Shown here in pieces: positions 1-11,105 of a stretch of 64,000 bases of DNA (positions are counted from its first letter, which is position 1; the number at the start of each line of letters is the position of its first letter). Source of the DNA: Bugula neritina (taxonomy: Eukaryota; Bryozoa; Gymnolaemata; Cheilostomatida; Bugulidae); assembly GCA_964035545.1 (NCBI GenBank), contig OZ037767.1:10592207-10656206 (forward strand), written 5' to 3'. The translations under genes and the position numbers were made by a program. The notes under the pieces are model-generated. The model searched no databases. It saw only the letters and a program-made list of their open reading frames with translations, and was not told the origin of the DNA.

Positions 1-910
1 CCAGGTAAGCCCTGATTGGTCAAGTGCTTTCACTTATTTTACCTGCTACTATAAGCCAGCATTATTATTTGAGTTGGTTCTTCGAAAATTATATTATTTT
101 ACTTTTAAAATAATTAGGATGAAGTTATGTATGAAAATCTTAATAAATTATGAAAATAACTATTTATTAGATAAATTTTGCTGAACTTTATCTGCATATT
201 TATTTTTTGTAATTTGGTTGACTTTTATTAGCGTATTTAGTTCTTTAGGCTAGTGGATGAGCTAATAAAGTTAAATAAAGCTAGTAATTTTGAATAATTG
301 AAGCTGGTAAATTAAAATACAATTGTCTAGTAAATCTTATTAAATTGTGCCAGTAAATCTCAATAAATCGCGCTAAATTTGATTGTTGGTTACTGCGGAT
401 ACTGCAGAAACTGAGTTATGGCATTCCTATTGGTTAAAAGTTTACTACCGGGCTGGAGACAGTTAGCGTTCATCGTTTGTAGTGTGAACTGTAGTGTGAC
501 CAGCAAAAAGTAGGACAAGAACGTTGAATGTATGCCCGAGCAGCTCCAAAATAGCTGCCACAGTCGAGTTTCGACGGTAGTGTGTCATGGGCATAATTGT
601 ATTGCATATTGTTGTTTTATTCATCACCAGCTATTCTGTTCATGACATCTCTACAAACACCATGCGAATATAATACAACATATAATCTCTTAGTTATTAT
701 AGAGATTTGGGAGTGTTTTTGTGGAAATATGAGATACATAAATGAGTGTACTATTTAGCACTCCATAGCATGTTCTTGTTTTACTCATCATTCACTCTTA
801 TGTCTACAATATTTCTACTTACATTAATTATTATGTTTGTAAGTAACACTGTTTTGTATGTATAAGACTCCATATCAAAATAATAGTTTCTGCCACTTGG
901 AACAGTTCTC
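1..910. other. AT-rich intergenic sequence at left edge
   Basis: No convincing coding exon is visible. The window opens with CCAG followed by GTAAGC, a good 5' splice site, so bases 1-4 could be the end of an exon of a gene lying to the left. A copy of the untranslated first exon of the six-cysteine peptide family is one possibility, but four bases cannot decide it. The rest is low-complexity AT-rich DNA without a recognisable element. Confidence 0.3.
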
Positions 911-911
911 A

Positions 912-1038
912 ACCAATCAACTGAAAGCTACGAACTAACTAAGGTTGAAACTGAACCTGCAAATTGTATATAAAAGCTTCAGCTAGCTTTCTTATTGCTC
1001 ATATTCTGACAAGTAACAGACACAGATAGTAACTACAG
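912..1038 (+). promoter_or_regulatory. Promoter and non-coding first exon of six-cysteine peptide gene copy 1
   Basis: A CCAAT-like motif sits at 912-916 and a TATA box (TATATAAAAG) at 967-976. An untranslated exon follows, beginning around 1000 and ending at 1038 in ACTACAG before GTAAGTTCAC. The block from the CCAAT motif through the donor is conserved in copy 5 (about 17190-17309) and, inverted, in decayed copy 2 (about 4210-4092). That conservation supports its being the true core promoter. In copy 2 the TATA box has drifted to TATACAAAAG. The exact start site is inferred, not seen. Confidence 0.6.
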
Positions 1039-1416
1039 GTAAGTTCACCTGTACGCATATTGCTTGTTTAAAACAGTCGGGTAAATGTTTTTATAGCGTC
1101 TAGTGAGTTTATCATGTTTCAATATATTAATATTTTGTTAGAACGTTTTTGAAGAAATAGTTTTAGTCATATGTTTCGTATATAACTATGGCAGCAAGAT
1201 ACATTATGTATTGCTTACTATCATGTGTATAATCACAACAAATGTTACAGACAATACTAATAAAAAAAATTATATGGTACTCTTTAGTTTTAATTAAATG
1301 TTTCTAGATCAAAGATATTGTGTTTTATTTTAAAGCTGATTTTCTTCTACATGCATATGTATATTAATCAGCATCTATATAATATTTACCTATAATATTA
1401 TAGAAACTGAATCAAC

Positions 1417-1897
1417 ATGAAGATTCTCAGTGTAATTGTGATTGTCAGTATGGTCATCAGCGCACTGGGTAAGTTAAACTTAGTTTGTAATGCAGAAATA
1501 ACAAAATTATCAAAAAATTAGTTTTGTAATGAATATTTATATACAATGAATGCAGAGATTAGCCTCAAATTTTGTATTTCCACAATGTTTTATCATATTA
1601 TGTAGTTTCACAAACTTTACCGTATGCAACTCTTTACGTTACTTCCATGCACGGCATTGTCTCCCTGTCGCAAAGTTTACCATCATACAAATAAAGTTAC
1701 TAACTTTGCCAAAGTACTCTAACTGAATTGTTCTTGTTTCAACAGTTTTAGTGCCAATATATGGAGATTGTGATGGAAAAAGCTACTGTAAGACATTCTG
1801 TTCAGGAAAGGGTTATGATTACGATAGCTTCTCAGACAGCAAATGTAAATGTACAGTTACATATTATTATGGCTGTGCAGAATCATCAGGCAAATAA
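1417..1897 (+). CDS. Secreted six-cysteine defensin-like peptide, copy 1 (intact)
   Basis: Two coding exons, 1417-1468 and 1746-1897, encode 67 aa; an untranslated exon lies upstream (intron 1039-1403). Residues 1-17 are a hydrophobic signal peptide (MKILSVIVIVSMVISAL), giving a mature peptide of about 43-48 residues. Cysteines at 26, 32, 36, 51, 53 and 61 give the spacing C-x5-C-x3-C-x14-C-x-C-x7-C. The CxxxC and CxC pair is the hallmark of cysteine-stabilised alpha-beta (CS-alpha-beta) defensins and toxins, but the extra outer cysteines, especially C6 seven residues after CxC, do not match the invertebrate defensin pattern I know. An AATAAA lies at 1967-1972. The start is fixed by the signal peptide and by identity with copy 5. 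Function (antimicrobial, venom or signalling) is inference. I do not recognise the family. Confidence 0.8.
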
Positions 1898-1972
1898 TCC
1901 TTGACCTGGCTTTCACCTTTCAGTTAAAAACATAAATGTATTTATCTGATTACATTTGTTTAAGACAATAAA

Positions 1973-3129
1973 TCTGTCATATGCTGATTAATTTTGTTGT
2001 AAAACTAAATATTTCACAAATAAAAGCAATATAAAATGCAAGTGTTGGCTTCCAATTGTTTTAATTTCTCTGTAAAAATAGGCTGCATGTTTAGTGATGA
2101 ATATTCCACGTTATTTAAGTCTAAATCTGAGGCATTCCAGTTTATGTTTTAGCCTCTAAGGCAGAAACTTGAAGCTATATCAATAAATAGCTAAGCAAGT
2201 TCACCTTAACCTCTAAACAGCAATTTAGAAAGAAAATAGCTCTATAATGCTCAAAAATTTATTTTACATTCCCAATACAGTTCTTGAATGATTAAAAAAA
2301 TGTATAACAATTAACATAATTTGTATACAGTATGTATCATGTTATATCTTTTGTCATCTCAAAATAAGAGCTCTTGTGTAAATCAGTTCTTTTTCAATTG
2401 CTGAATATTTGCTTTATATCTTCACAGACATAATATTTTGGAATGCAACCATATAATCAAAGATAGGAGGGAAAATTATTTTAAAGTAGTAAGAATTATT
2501 TAAGAATGTTCAGAAGTAAGTAATTTGGAGAGAAAAGATGAGAATTAATCAAGATGGCTACACCAATTCAATCTATGCAACAAATTTAAATTGGCACTCT
2601 TGTACTTCATTATAGTTAGTAACAAATACAAACACATACTATTATAACAGCTTCTGTACAAGAAAGTTGTTTCTGGAAAATATAACATATTTATAAACCA
2701 TATCATATAACAAGACTCTATTTTTACATTATAGGCTACTATTTTATTGCTTATAAATGTCAAGTTATATTTCTACAGATATACAAGTAGGTTAATCAAG
2801 AAATTGTGAGTTCAGATTAATTTCACCCTCAAGCAAAATTAAATGAAGTTCACTGTAACTTGCACTTCAAAGTTTTATAAAAGAAATGCAGCAGAGCTAT
2901 ATTAGAAACAACTTTAACATTATCGTCGAACAATTTAATTTGCTGATCACCAAAGAATTAGCAGCAATTGAGCAAGTGTTTTAGCATCCCATGTGCCACT
3001 GTTTTTATTGTGCAAAACAAATGTCTTACAAAAAAAAACAGCGTATTACCTTTAAAAAAGAAAGTATTCAAACAACCAGAAAAGCTGTTCGTTAAAAACT
3101 GAAAGCCATAATTAGCTCAAGGACTAGTT
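1973..3129. other. Intergenic AT-rich DNA between peptide copies 1 and 2
   Basis: This stretch lies between two copies transcribed towards each other. I see no splice-consistent exon. Short open frames here have amino-acid compositions typical of random AT-rich sequence. Confidence 0.4.
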
Positions 3130-4092
3130 GCTTGAGCTACTAGCACTACCATTTTAGTATTTAGTGATGGCAATGCATATACATTCTTTTCCATTGAAAC
3201 TATAATAGCCTACTTAGTATTCTTGCGTTAGCAGAGTGATCTACAAGAATCCTTTCCAGTGTAGTGTTGGTACTGTAAAAAGAAATAGAACACAGGTTAT
3301 TAACATTGACCATATTGGTAGATTTATTTGAATAATGCTAAATTTTGTAGCAAGGAGGCAAGACAGGAGGTGAAAGTAATATGAATAGTAGAATTTGTAA
3401 AGTTATATAGTGAAAACCAAAAGTTTGAGGCTAATCTCTCTGCATTGGATTTGTATTAATATTTAGCAGAAATATATTTATTGTTGAAGTTACAGATATA
3501 TAAAAATTAATTTTCTATTTCTGTACTACAAACCAACAATTTAACTTACCTAATGCACTGATGACTATACTGACAATCACAATTACACTGATAATCTTCA
3601 TGTTGACTCCGTTTTTATAACATTATAGGTAGATATTATATGGCCTATAGATGTTTTTGTATACGTAAAAAAATGTAAGCTTCAAAACGTAATACCCTTC
3701 ATAAAAAGCAATTTGCTATTAAATTTCTAAAGAGCGTTTTAAAAAGTTGCTTGATAATAGTTATTCGTTTGCAACTATAGTTTTTCTGTATAGTCAAAAT
3801 TGCTTACAGGTACTTTCAAAAAAAATTTTGTTTTCTTATTTCCAAATTAAAGTAAGGATTGCTACGATGTTTTACTTTTGTTTTTTGTGCAATTTGTTTA
3901 GAAAGCCAGTACATAATGGTTGTTTCTTAAAAGTCATATCTAAATATGATATATTTGATCGAAATAATAATTTTAAAGTAGCAAATAAAAAAATTAAAAT
4001 ATGATAAACATGCTAGATGTAAAAAATAGTATAATAATAATTGTATGAATTAGAACATATTTTGAGCAAATCTGCTTATATGTGAACTTACC
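3130..4092 (-). pseudogene. Six-cysteine peptide gene copy 2, decayed
   Basis: The untranslated exon (ending at 4092, reverse) and the signal-peptide exon (3601-3550, MKIISVIVIVSIVISAL) are preserved, including the GTAAGTTAA donor. The second coding exon starts after the acceptor at 3273. It has lost the reading frame and carries stops: the segment homologous to GKSYCKTFC reads GKDSCRSLC and is followed directly by TAA, a later TAG interrupts, and another stop lies near the end. The CxC is still visible as CIC, while the last cysteine has become serine. The intron is alignable to the copy 1 intron. This gene cannot make the mature peptide. Confidence 0.75.
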
Positions 4093-4584
4093 TGTAAATA
4101 CTATATGTGTTTAATACTGGTCAGAATATAAGCAATAAGAAAGTTAGTTAAAACTTTTGTATACAACTTTTAGTTCAGTTTCAACTTTAGTTTTAACATT
4201 CAGTTGATTGGCGATCAGTGACTGCCAACTATGTGAAGCTATTGTTTTGTCGTTACAGAATCATCTATCTGCAGCATAAACAGTGTGACCTTCATCATTC
4301 TCAGGTGTTCCGGTTAGTAACCGCCAACTAAACATAATTTTTATTCGACATAATGCCTGATCAATACAGCTATATTACTTTGAACTCATATCCTGAGATT
4401 GTCATCATTACAATGGCATCCTTTTTATTTGGCCAGATCACATTGTTTTTATATCTGATGACTATAGATCATAGTATATACTAAACATGCAGTCAAAATT
4501 AATTGGGGGAAAATGAAGATTGAGAACAAGAACCTCATCACATAGTATTTAGTTTCATAATCTCAAGTACTATGAAAAATAATT

Positions 4585-4657
4585 GCCCCACTAGGATTCG
4601 AACCACAGACCTCTGGTTTTGAAAGCAGGCATGCTAAACCATTACACCACAGGGGCT
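4585..4657 (-). repeat. tRNA-like sequence (SINE head or tRNA pseudogene)
   Basis: On the minus strand the sequence has an A-box-like GTGTAATGGTTTAGC and a B-box GGTTCGAATCC. GCCCC at the 5' end faces GGGGC at the 3' end. The lower acceptor stem is mismatched and the anticodon stem pairs poorly, so a functional tRNA is unlikely. It resembles the tRNA part of the SINE units at 9.1-9.4 kb. Confidence 0.5.
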
Positions 4658-5392
4658 ACTTGGTAAACACAACACTACATACTATATTATGACGTTTGAA
4701 AATGATATATATATATATAAGTTAATAAACTGATGAAAAGCTGTCACTAGGTGTTTGACTAAATAGTTTTTGCTGTGAAATATTTTCTATGTTAATTTAA
4801 TGCTTTTTGCAATAAAAGCAGTAGCACATAAAATGCGCAAATGTTTTTGTTCCAATTGTTTTCTTTTTTTTCAAAATAAACTAAATTTTAGTAGTGAATT
4901 TAAAGTCAGTTTTCTTTTGGTTTAAACTTAAAGTGGCAATTATATACAGTAAAAATCCTTCACTGTGGACTAACAATGGAGTTAAAATCATTATTGTACT
5001 CGTAGCTATATTATATAACTTCACCAGTTATACATGTTTATTCAGCCATAGTTTATATTATTTGATTATAGTTCTGCTACAAGTCCCAGTCAATGCTTTA
5101 TTATCATCTTATTCGACACACTCACTCAACGGTTGACTTTTTTTGCACTCATAATAACATATTTTATTAATTTTAGAAAGATGTTGTAATACGATGCTAT
5201 TGTAAAATTGTTTTCCTCTGGCCATTTGCGTATCTACAATTTCTTACATTTTCTTACTTGTGTAGACTATGAATGTGCAACAATAAAGCAGCAATCTCAC
5301 CAGTTAACACAACAAACACTACATTGTTTTTCAAATAATTTTTTTTAATCAAAGGGCAATAAGGTGGGCGTGCCAACATGCAAAAATGGGCG

Positions 5393-5541
5393 GGTGTGTG
5401 TGTGTGTGTGCGTGTGTGCGTGTGTGTGTGTGTGCGTGTGTGCGTGTGTGCGTGTGTGCGTGTGTGCGTGTGTGCGTGTGTGTGTGGGTGTGTGTACATG
5501 TGTGTGCATGTGTGTGTGTGCATGTGTGTGCATGTGCGCGC
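5393..5541. repeat. (TG)n/(TGCG)n microsatellite
   Basis: About 150 bases of alternating purine-pyrimidine TG with interspersed CG, GG and CA steps. Open frames here encode only His-Thr or Cys-Val repeats and are not genes. Such a tract can adopt Z-DNA, which is an inference from composition. Confidence 0.9.
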
Positions 5542-6215
5542 AAGTGCCCGCGTGAGTGAGCAGGTACGTTTTATTAGAACAAACAAATCTGATATTTCGG
5601 GCACCTCTGTTTCCATCTTCAGAGTAACAATGAATGATCACAATTCAAAAGTTATGCGTTAAACACTATGCATGACATAAAGTATAGAGGGTGGAAGTTA
5701 TTTCAGATTATTTAAACTGAGGTTGATAATCTCATTTTATATTACATTAGTCAAAACAAATTCTACAGATTTCTTTAAGGAAACGGAATAGCTGGGTTGA
5801 TAGTATATAAAGAGTAGGAACTGAGAGTTATGCCTAAACTACTGCAAGAATATGCACTTTGGCTGAATATATATTTGGTGAAGTTAGCTTAGAACTGTAC
5901 AGAAACATTGATGCGAGTGAACTTATGTTGGCACTGTAGTCACATTACATGTGCATACACTGGTGTGACAACTCCGTATAACAGCTGATGTCTTGTCACT
6001 TCACTCTTCACTGCTGTCATCAAACTATTCAATTTTTCTGGCAGTAAAATTAAACAATCTAATTAATACAAGTTGTTTTTATTAGTGAAATATTGGATTT
6101 ATATATCAAAAGTAATCAAAAGCAAAAAAGAACTGTTGTCACAAACAAAAAATGTAGTCAAATGAACAAAAATATTGCTAGCTGAAAAGTGAAAGCCATA
6201 ATTAGGTCAAAGATC

Positions 6216-6351
6216 ACCTACTCAAAAATTCACCATAACCATAAGCAAATGTAACGCTACATATATATCTGCTGTTCATCGTAATTCTTTTTTGCACAAA
6301 ATTACTTGCAGAAGCTTTTACCATCACAAGCCCCATTTGTTGGTACTAAAA
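6216..6351 (-). pseudogene. Six-cysteine peptide gene copy 3, decayed second coding exon
   Basis: After a TTTTTTAACAG acceptor the frame reads VLVPTNGACDGKSFCK and then a TAA where copy 1 has threonine, followed by FCAKKNYD. A second stop and an indel remove the CxC and the last cysteine. The preceding intron aligns with the copy 1 intron, including the CCACAATGTTTTAT block around 6500. No signal-peptide exon or promoter is recognisable upstream. This is a dead copy. Confidence 0.7.
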
Positions 6352-7182
6352 CTGTTAAAAAATACAAAATTTAGTTAAAGTAGTTTGACAAAATTAGTTA
6401 ATTTATATTTTGGACATTTTTAACATTTGTGACAGGGCGACATTGCAGTACATGGAAGGAACATACAGGATTGCGTAGCAAAGCTTATAGATCCTACATA
6501 TAATAAAACATTGTGGAAATATAAAATCTGACACAAATTATATAACACCTGTATTGGTTTATATAAGTATATTACTAATTATTAGTGAAACCTTTTATAA
6601 TTTCTATAATAGTCATGCATAATACTGTTTTTAAAGATTACAATGAAAAATGCCCATTAATTTAATAACATATGGCATCTAATTCCAATTATCATATTCA
6701 AGAGAACTTTATATGCTAAGACTTTAGAAGAATACTTAGCTAAAATTTGGAATAACTGCTTATACTATTACCATGAAACAGAGGTTTGCTATATATTGAA
6801 AGTAGCTATAGGAGATTACCTTGTACTATATTCACATGGTGTTTGTATAGATGTCATGGACAGGATAATTGGTGATGAGTAAAACAGCAATATGCAATAT
6901 AGTTACAGTAAGTATGAAACTTACAGTGTTCGGCTGCCAACGCAATCTCAATAATAATCATTAACGTACTACTGTAAAAGAAGGTGAGGTCCAAACAGAT
7001 AAACATGCAGCTAGCATATGCATATGCATCACCATAACACAATGTAAAGTTTAGGTTACTCAGGCATATATAGCTGCGTCGAGGTATATAAGTCGTAGTT
7101 TCAACCAGTCTATATCTGCATCCAGTTAAAACACATATCATGACATTGTTCTAGAATGCTCTGCTAAGAACATGATATGTTC

Positions 7183-7625
7183 TATAGACCTTTTACAGAG
7201 GTTCATGATATTCTCTTTACAATTAGGAGTTGTGTTCTCCTAAAGTGAATAAGTTGAACCTTTGTATAAAGAGCAAACTCATCAAAAGTTTAAAATTTGA
7301 CTGCTACTTAAAATTCTAATTATGCTATAGAATTGTTATTTTATGAGATACGTATTTTGGTATAAGCATACATTGTACATATTGGCAGTTCAAAAAAAAT
7401 TTTAAAAATATCTTTTCATGGATAATTTTGACGGAAATAAACTTGAAAGATGCATTTTTGTGGTTTTGGTTATTACTGAGCAATGCTAAAGTGGCAATCT
7501 AGCATTGCTCAGCAACCAAAACCATAAAAACGAGTTCATGTCTATTTTCCTCAACAAATTTCATTTTGCGAGACCACAACTCTTAACTGTAAGGAGGACA
7601 TTAAGAACCTCTGAAACGGGTCTAT
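7183..7625. mobile_element. MITE-like element, about 440 bp, family 1 (copy A)
   Basis: The ends form terminal inverted repeats, TATAGACCTTTTACAGAGGT at the left and its imperfect complement ending GGGTCTAT at the right. A perfect 12-bp inverted repeat (TGAGCAATGCTA ... TAGCATTGCTCA) with an 11-nt loop sits in the interior near 7476-7512. No transposase is encoded. A full-length relative is at 52030-52455, a half copy at about 12650-12955 and a short end at about 14878-14937. The superfamily is not certain. Confidence 0.7.
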
Positions 7626-9090
7626 TTGCAGCCGTGTGTTTTTGCAAAAGAAGTTCGATAAATGTCTATTATATATATTATCCCCAAATAATTTTAATAA
7701 TGAAATATAGATCACGTGAGCCTTGATCAAATGGCAAATAATAATTGATCAGACTAGTGTGTTTATGGTGATTATATTTCAATTATTTTGATGTTAAACA
7801 ATAGAGAAATTATATTTAGTATACTGACAAAAGAGGCCACCTAAGGACAATCAATATTAATCATGTTATACCAAGGTCATCCTTACTACAATAACATATT
7901 ATCTGTGATTGCCAGAACATAATATATAAGTTCTACTAAAAACTATATTTTCATCTGTAGTCAAATGTAGTTCTGGAAATTGAATTATATTGCTACAATG
8001 CAAGAACCTTATCACATCGTAGTAAGTGTCAGAATTTTATAAATTCTTACTTTTCTATTGTTCCATGGTGATAAAATGTAAATTGATGAATTTATAAATA
8101 GTTATTTCTTATTTGACATAGCGAGTGTGCATATGTATGGGTCATTTTATTTAATATTGTAATAATTTCCAGGATTATCATATTGAGGTGGATTCTAATG
8201 TGTGCAATTATTGTATCAGTCGAATTACGTAACTTAGTAGAACTACCCAAGCTTTTAACGTGAAGAAGAGTATAAGTATATTTCATACAAATATATAAAC
8301 AGATCACATCTAGTTACTCTGACTTAATGTAGGAAAAAGGTAGTACTGTACAAAACGTCGTCCGTGTGCTATCAACTACATTTCCTAACTAACTGTCCGG
8401 AAGCTATCTGCTTAGTCGGGGGTAATCACGTTCCTCAACGTGATTGGAGACTCCTATAGTCTATCGTGCCCCTGCATCCTAATTATATTTATATATATAT
8501 ATTATTATTGCTATATATGAGTTTACATAACAAAAATCAATCACATAATAGTTCAAAGTATTTCAGACAGCACATTTAAGTTATACGATATCGATTAGAC
8601 AAAAGAAGTTATTCGTATTATATACAATCATAAAAATTTGTTCATTCGGTAAAAGAGAATCACATGATGAAGGTAGAACGTGAGCAAGACTGGCTGTTCG
8701 TTGCAGGTATTTCAATATATACTTTAAAATCTTGATACCTTTAATATGTGAAATGAGTGTATCCCTCTGAGTTTTATTATAGATAAAATATTGCAAAAGA
8801 TAATGTTCCAACATTTGTTTTTCAAAATTTAACTTTTTCATAAATAGTCCAAGTCATAAAGACAAGCAAATGCACTTTATGCAATTGCATCACAATGCAT
8901 GCTTTTTACAAATGATACTTTGCACAAAAAGCTTTTTTCAAAACTTTTTATGTTACTTATTTAAACTATATTTTCTAGACATTGACTTTTAATGTCAATG
9001 CAACAATTGTTGCGGGGTTGTATTTATAAAAAAAAAAAATATATACATAGTGGTTTTTGCTGTAGCGGTTAAATAAATGGTAATTGTAGA
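7626..9090. other. Intergenic AT-rich DNA
   Basis: No splice-consistent coding exon is seen. A small hairpin, AATCACGTT-CCTC-AACGTGATT, lies at about 8425-8446 in a locally GC-richer patch (8350-8480). It has no recognised identity. Confidence 0.35.
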
Positions 9091-9106
9091 GATAAGTTTA
9101 CCCAGT

Positions 9107-9405
9107 GGTCCCGGGTGTAATGGTTAGCACACTTGCTTGCAAGCCGCGGAGGTCTCGGGTTCGATTCCCAGTGGGGGCCATTACTTTTCAAGCTATTTTG
9201 GCCTGTAATGAAGTATAGCAGTAGTACTCCGAGAGAGTTGAGAGGTTAGGGGAGCCTGAAGACTGAAGAAGTAGTAGATAGGCCAGTGGAGTTCAGAGAA
9301 CTGGGTGGGATGTAGTGATATGTTTACCCATGTAGTCCCCGTGGTGTAATAGTTAGCACACTTGCTTGCAAGCTGGAGGTCTCGGGTTCGACTCCCAGTG
9401 GGGGC
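9107..9405 (+). mobile_element. tRNA-derived SINE, family 2, tRNA-body-tRNA arrangement
   Basis: Two tRNA-like heads, 9107-9180 and 9335-9405, flank a body of about 150 bp (AAGCTATTTTGGCC ... TTTACCCA). Each head has an A box (GTGTAATGGTTAGC or GTGTAATAGTTAGC) and a B box (GGTTCGATTCC or GGTTCGACTCC). The second head can form a 7-bp acceptor stem, but the anticodon stem does not pair, so these are SINE heads rather than working tRNAs. An inverted copy with the body followed by a head is at 15283-15475. The repeated unit order suggests a dimeric or tandem SINE. Confidence 0.65.
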
Positions 9406-9550
9406 AATTATTTTTCATTAATTAGCTGAATTGTTTAATGTTGTTTCTCAAACAATCAATTATTAAGCAAGTCATTTCATAACTTTTATCAGATTTTGAA
9501 AATATAATGTTATATATATTCACTTTTTTATATCATTACTTATTATCTGA

Positions 9551-11105
9551 TTGAAACTGAAAACAAGCTTTATATACTTTTTTGTAGTGCTATTACACCT
9601 AGTGATACCTGTCACAAGCCAATGCGACGCTGCCACTGACAGATTCAGAAGATACAGTGTACCAGAGAGCAGGTCTATCACAGATCATTTGACTGGTGAA
9701 TCAGTATTCAGTCCAGTTCATGGAATCTGTCTGCTTAGATGCACAGAAGGAGAAAAGTGCAGAGGAATCATTTATGATGCTCCACAGAAAAGATGCTTTT
9801 TGAAGGATTGTCTGAATCCGCACTTTTTTGTTAATTGGAACGGATCAGATCCAAACTATAGCATTCAGATTTCACAGAGAATCAATGTGGAGCCAAACAA
9901 ACTTCTTGCAAGAGGTATGGAGTGTTGAATTCCAGTAACAATTATGAAAATATTCGGTCATTGAAGTTTTAACCTTTTATAGGCACTTCATCTTTTAATA
10001 AAATTTGAACCTAATGTAAAAAGCTATTTATTAAAATGTTGATCAATTTATTTGACTCATCTTGTAGGAAAACCTGTCAATATCTCAAGTGTTTATGATC
10101 CAAAAAGATTTTCAGCATCGTCAGCAGTGGATGGAGTTTACCTGGTAAATGAGGTACTTGGCAAACATTTTTCTATGGTTCACAGTGAGGAAGAATACAG
10201 ACCCTGGTTAAGAGTAGATCTGGTGAATAATTACTGTGTCTGGGCTGTCAACATTCTCAACAGAGAAAATGGTAAGGCTAGTAATTAATATACAATTTCT
10301 CACACAAAACTACACTAATATACAAATTTATGCTTATGACCCTACTTTTGTGCTAAAACCTTTTTTTGGTAAGGTCTACAGCAATTTTTTATTTATAGTA
10401 GGTACATACTTTTTGAAAAAAACTAAATACTTCCAATAATGGAGTACATATAGAGCAATACTTTGATATAAAACAGTTTAATAAATAGGAATTTTTGCTT
10501 TCACATGGAGTTATCATGCTCTTTGAACAACAATTTCTTGCATATTGCCAACTTTTTGTATTCGTGTATCTAGAGTGTGCAGTCTCACCTCAAAAGTACA
10601 TAAAACTTTATTAGATTAATCTGGCTTGAATCTGTGCATAAATAAGTTGCTATAAATTGCAACAAACTTTCTCATATTTTTTGTGTGCCTCAAACAGTTT
10701 TGGTTATTATTCATTATTTAAATCAAAAACCTAAAACTTGTTGATGCAATATTATAATAGTTTTATATCATGATAAAAATCCAAAAAATGTTGTTTGATT
10801 CAGAATACAAAACAAGTGTTGAATGTGCTCTAATATATATTTTTTAACCTTTTTTGCAAGCTCTTAGGAAGTCTTGGTGGGAAAGATCTATGAATGCTGA
10901 AGTTACAGTTGCTATGACCGAAGAAGAAATAGAATTTACTGGAACAAACCCTGAAGTCTTGTGCTACTACCATGATGGAATTCTCAACCAATCATTCACC
11001 TTAGCTACTTGTAAACAACCAATCAGAGGCCGTTTTGTTCAGATTTTGCTTAATGCTACAACTATTCTAAACATATATGAGATAGAAGTTCATGGAATTT
11101 TATAA
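9551..11105 (+). CDS. Secreted PAN-like plus F-type-lectin-like protein
   Basis: Three exons, 9551-9914, 10068-10271 and 10861-11105, join in phase to 270 aa. Residues 1-23 are a signal peptide. Residues about 25-115 contain six cysteines in a PAN/apple-like arrangement (CLLRC...CRGIIYD...CFLKDC). Residues about 122-270 resemble an F5/8C-type fold of the fucolectin (F-type lectin) group: GKPVNISSVYD, SASSAVDG, PWLRVDL and VNILNREN in order, then GRFVQILL and IYEIEVHG at the end. The canonical fucose-binding His and Arg-x-Asp pattern is not clearly present, so sugar binding is uncertain. The likely role is extracellular recognition, possibly immune or adhesive. It sits among the six-cysteine peptide genes. 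The start is chosen by the signal peptide. Confidence 0.8.

Larger units (their letters stand above)
4210..6215. other. Intergenic region with GT-rich microsatellite
   Basis: Outside the tRNA-like sequence and the GT/GC repeat, no exon is recognisable. The part from about 5700 onward is a duplicated segment also found at about 13600-14060. Both lie downstream of decayed peptide copies. Confidence 0.4.

Noticed and set aside
5254-5662. Several overlapping open frames on both strands
   Set aside because: They run through the TG/TGCG microsatellite and encode only His-Thr or Cys-Val repeats.
6854-7141. 95-codon minus-strand frame as a small cysteine-containing secreted protein
   Set aside because: No signal peptide at the start, irregular cysteines, and no similarity to the nearby peptide family.
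9107-9405. Pair of functional tRNA genes
   Set aside because: A and B boxes are present, but the anticodon stems do not pair, the body repeats elsewhere, and an inverted copy exists; better explained as a SINE.
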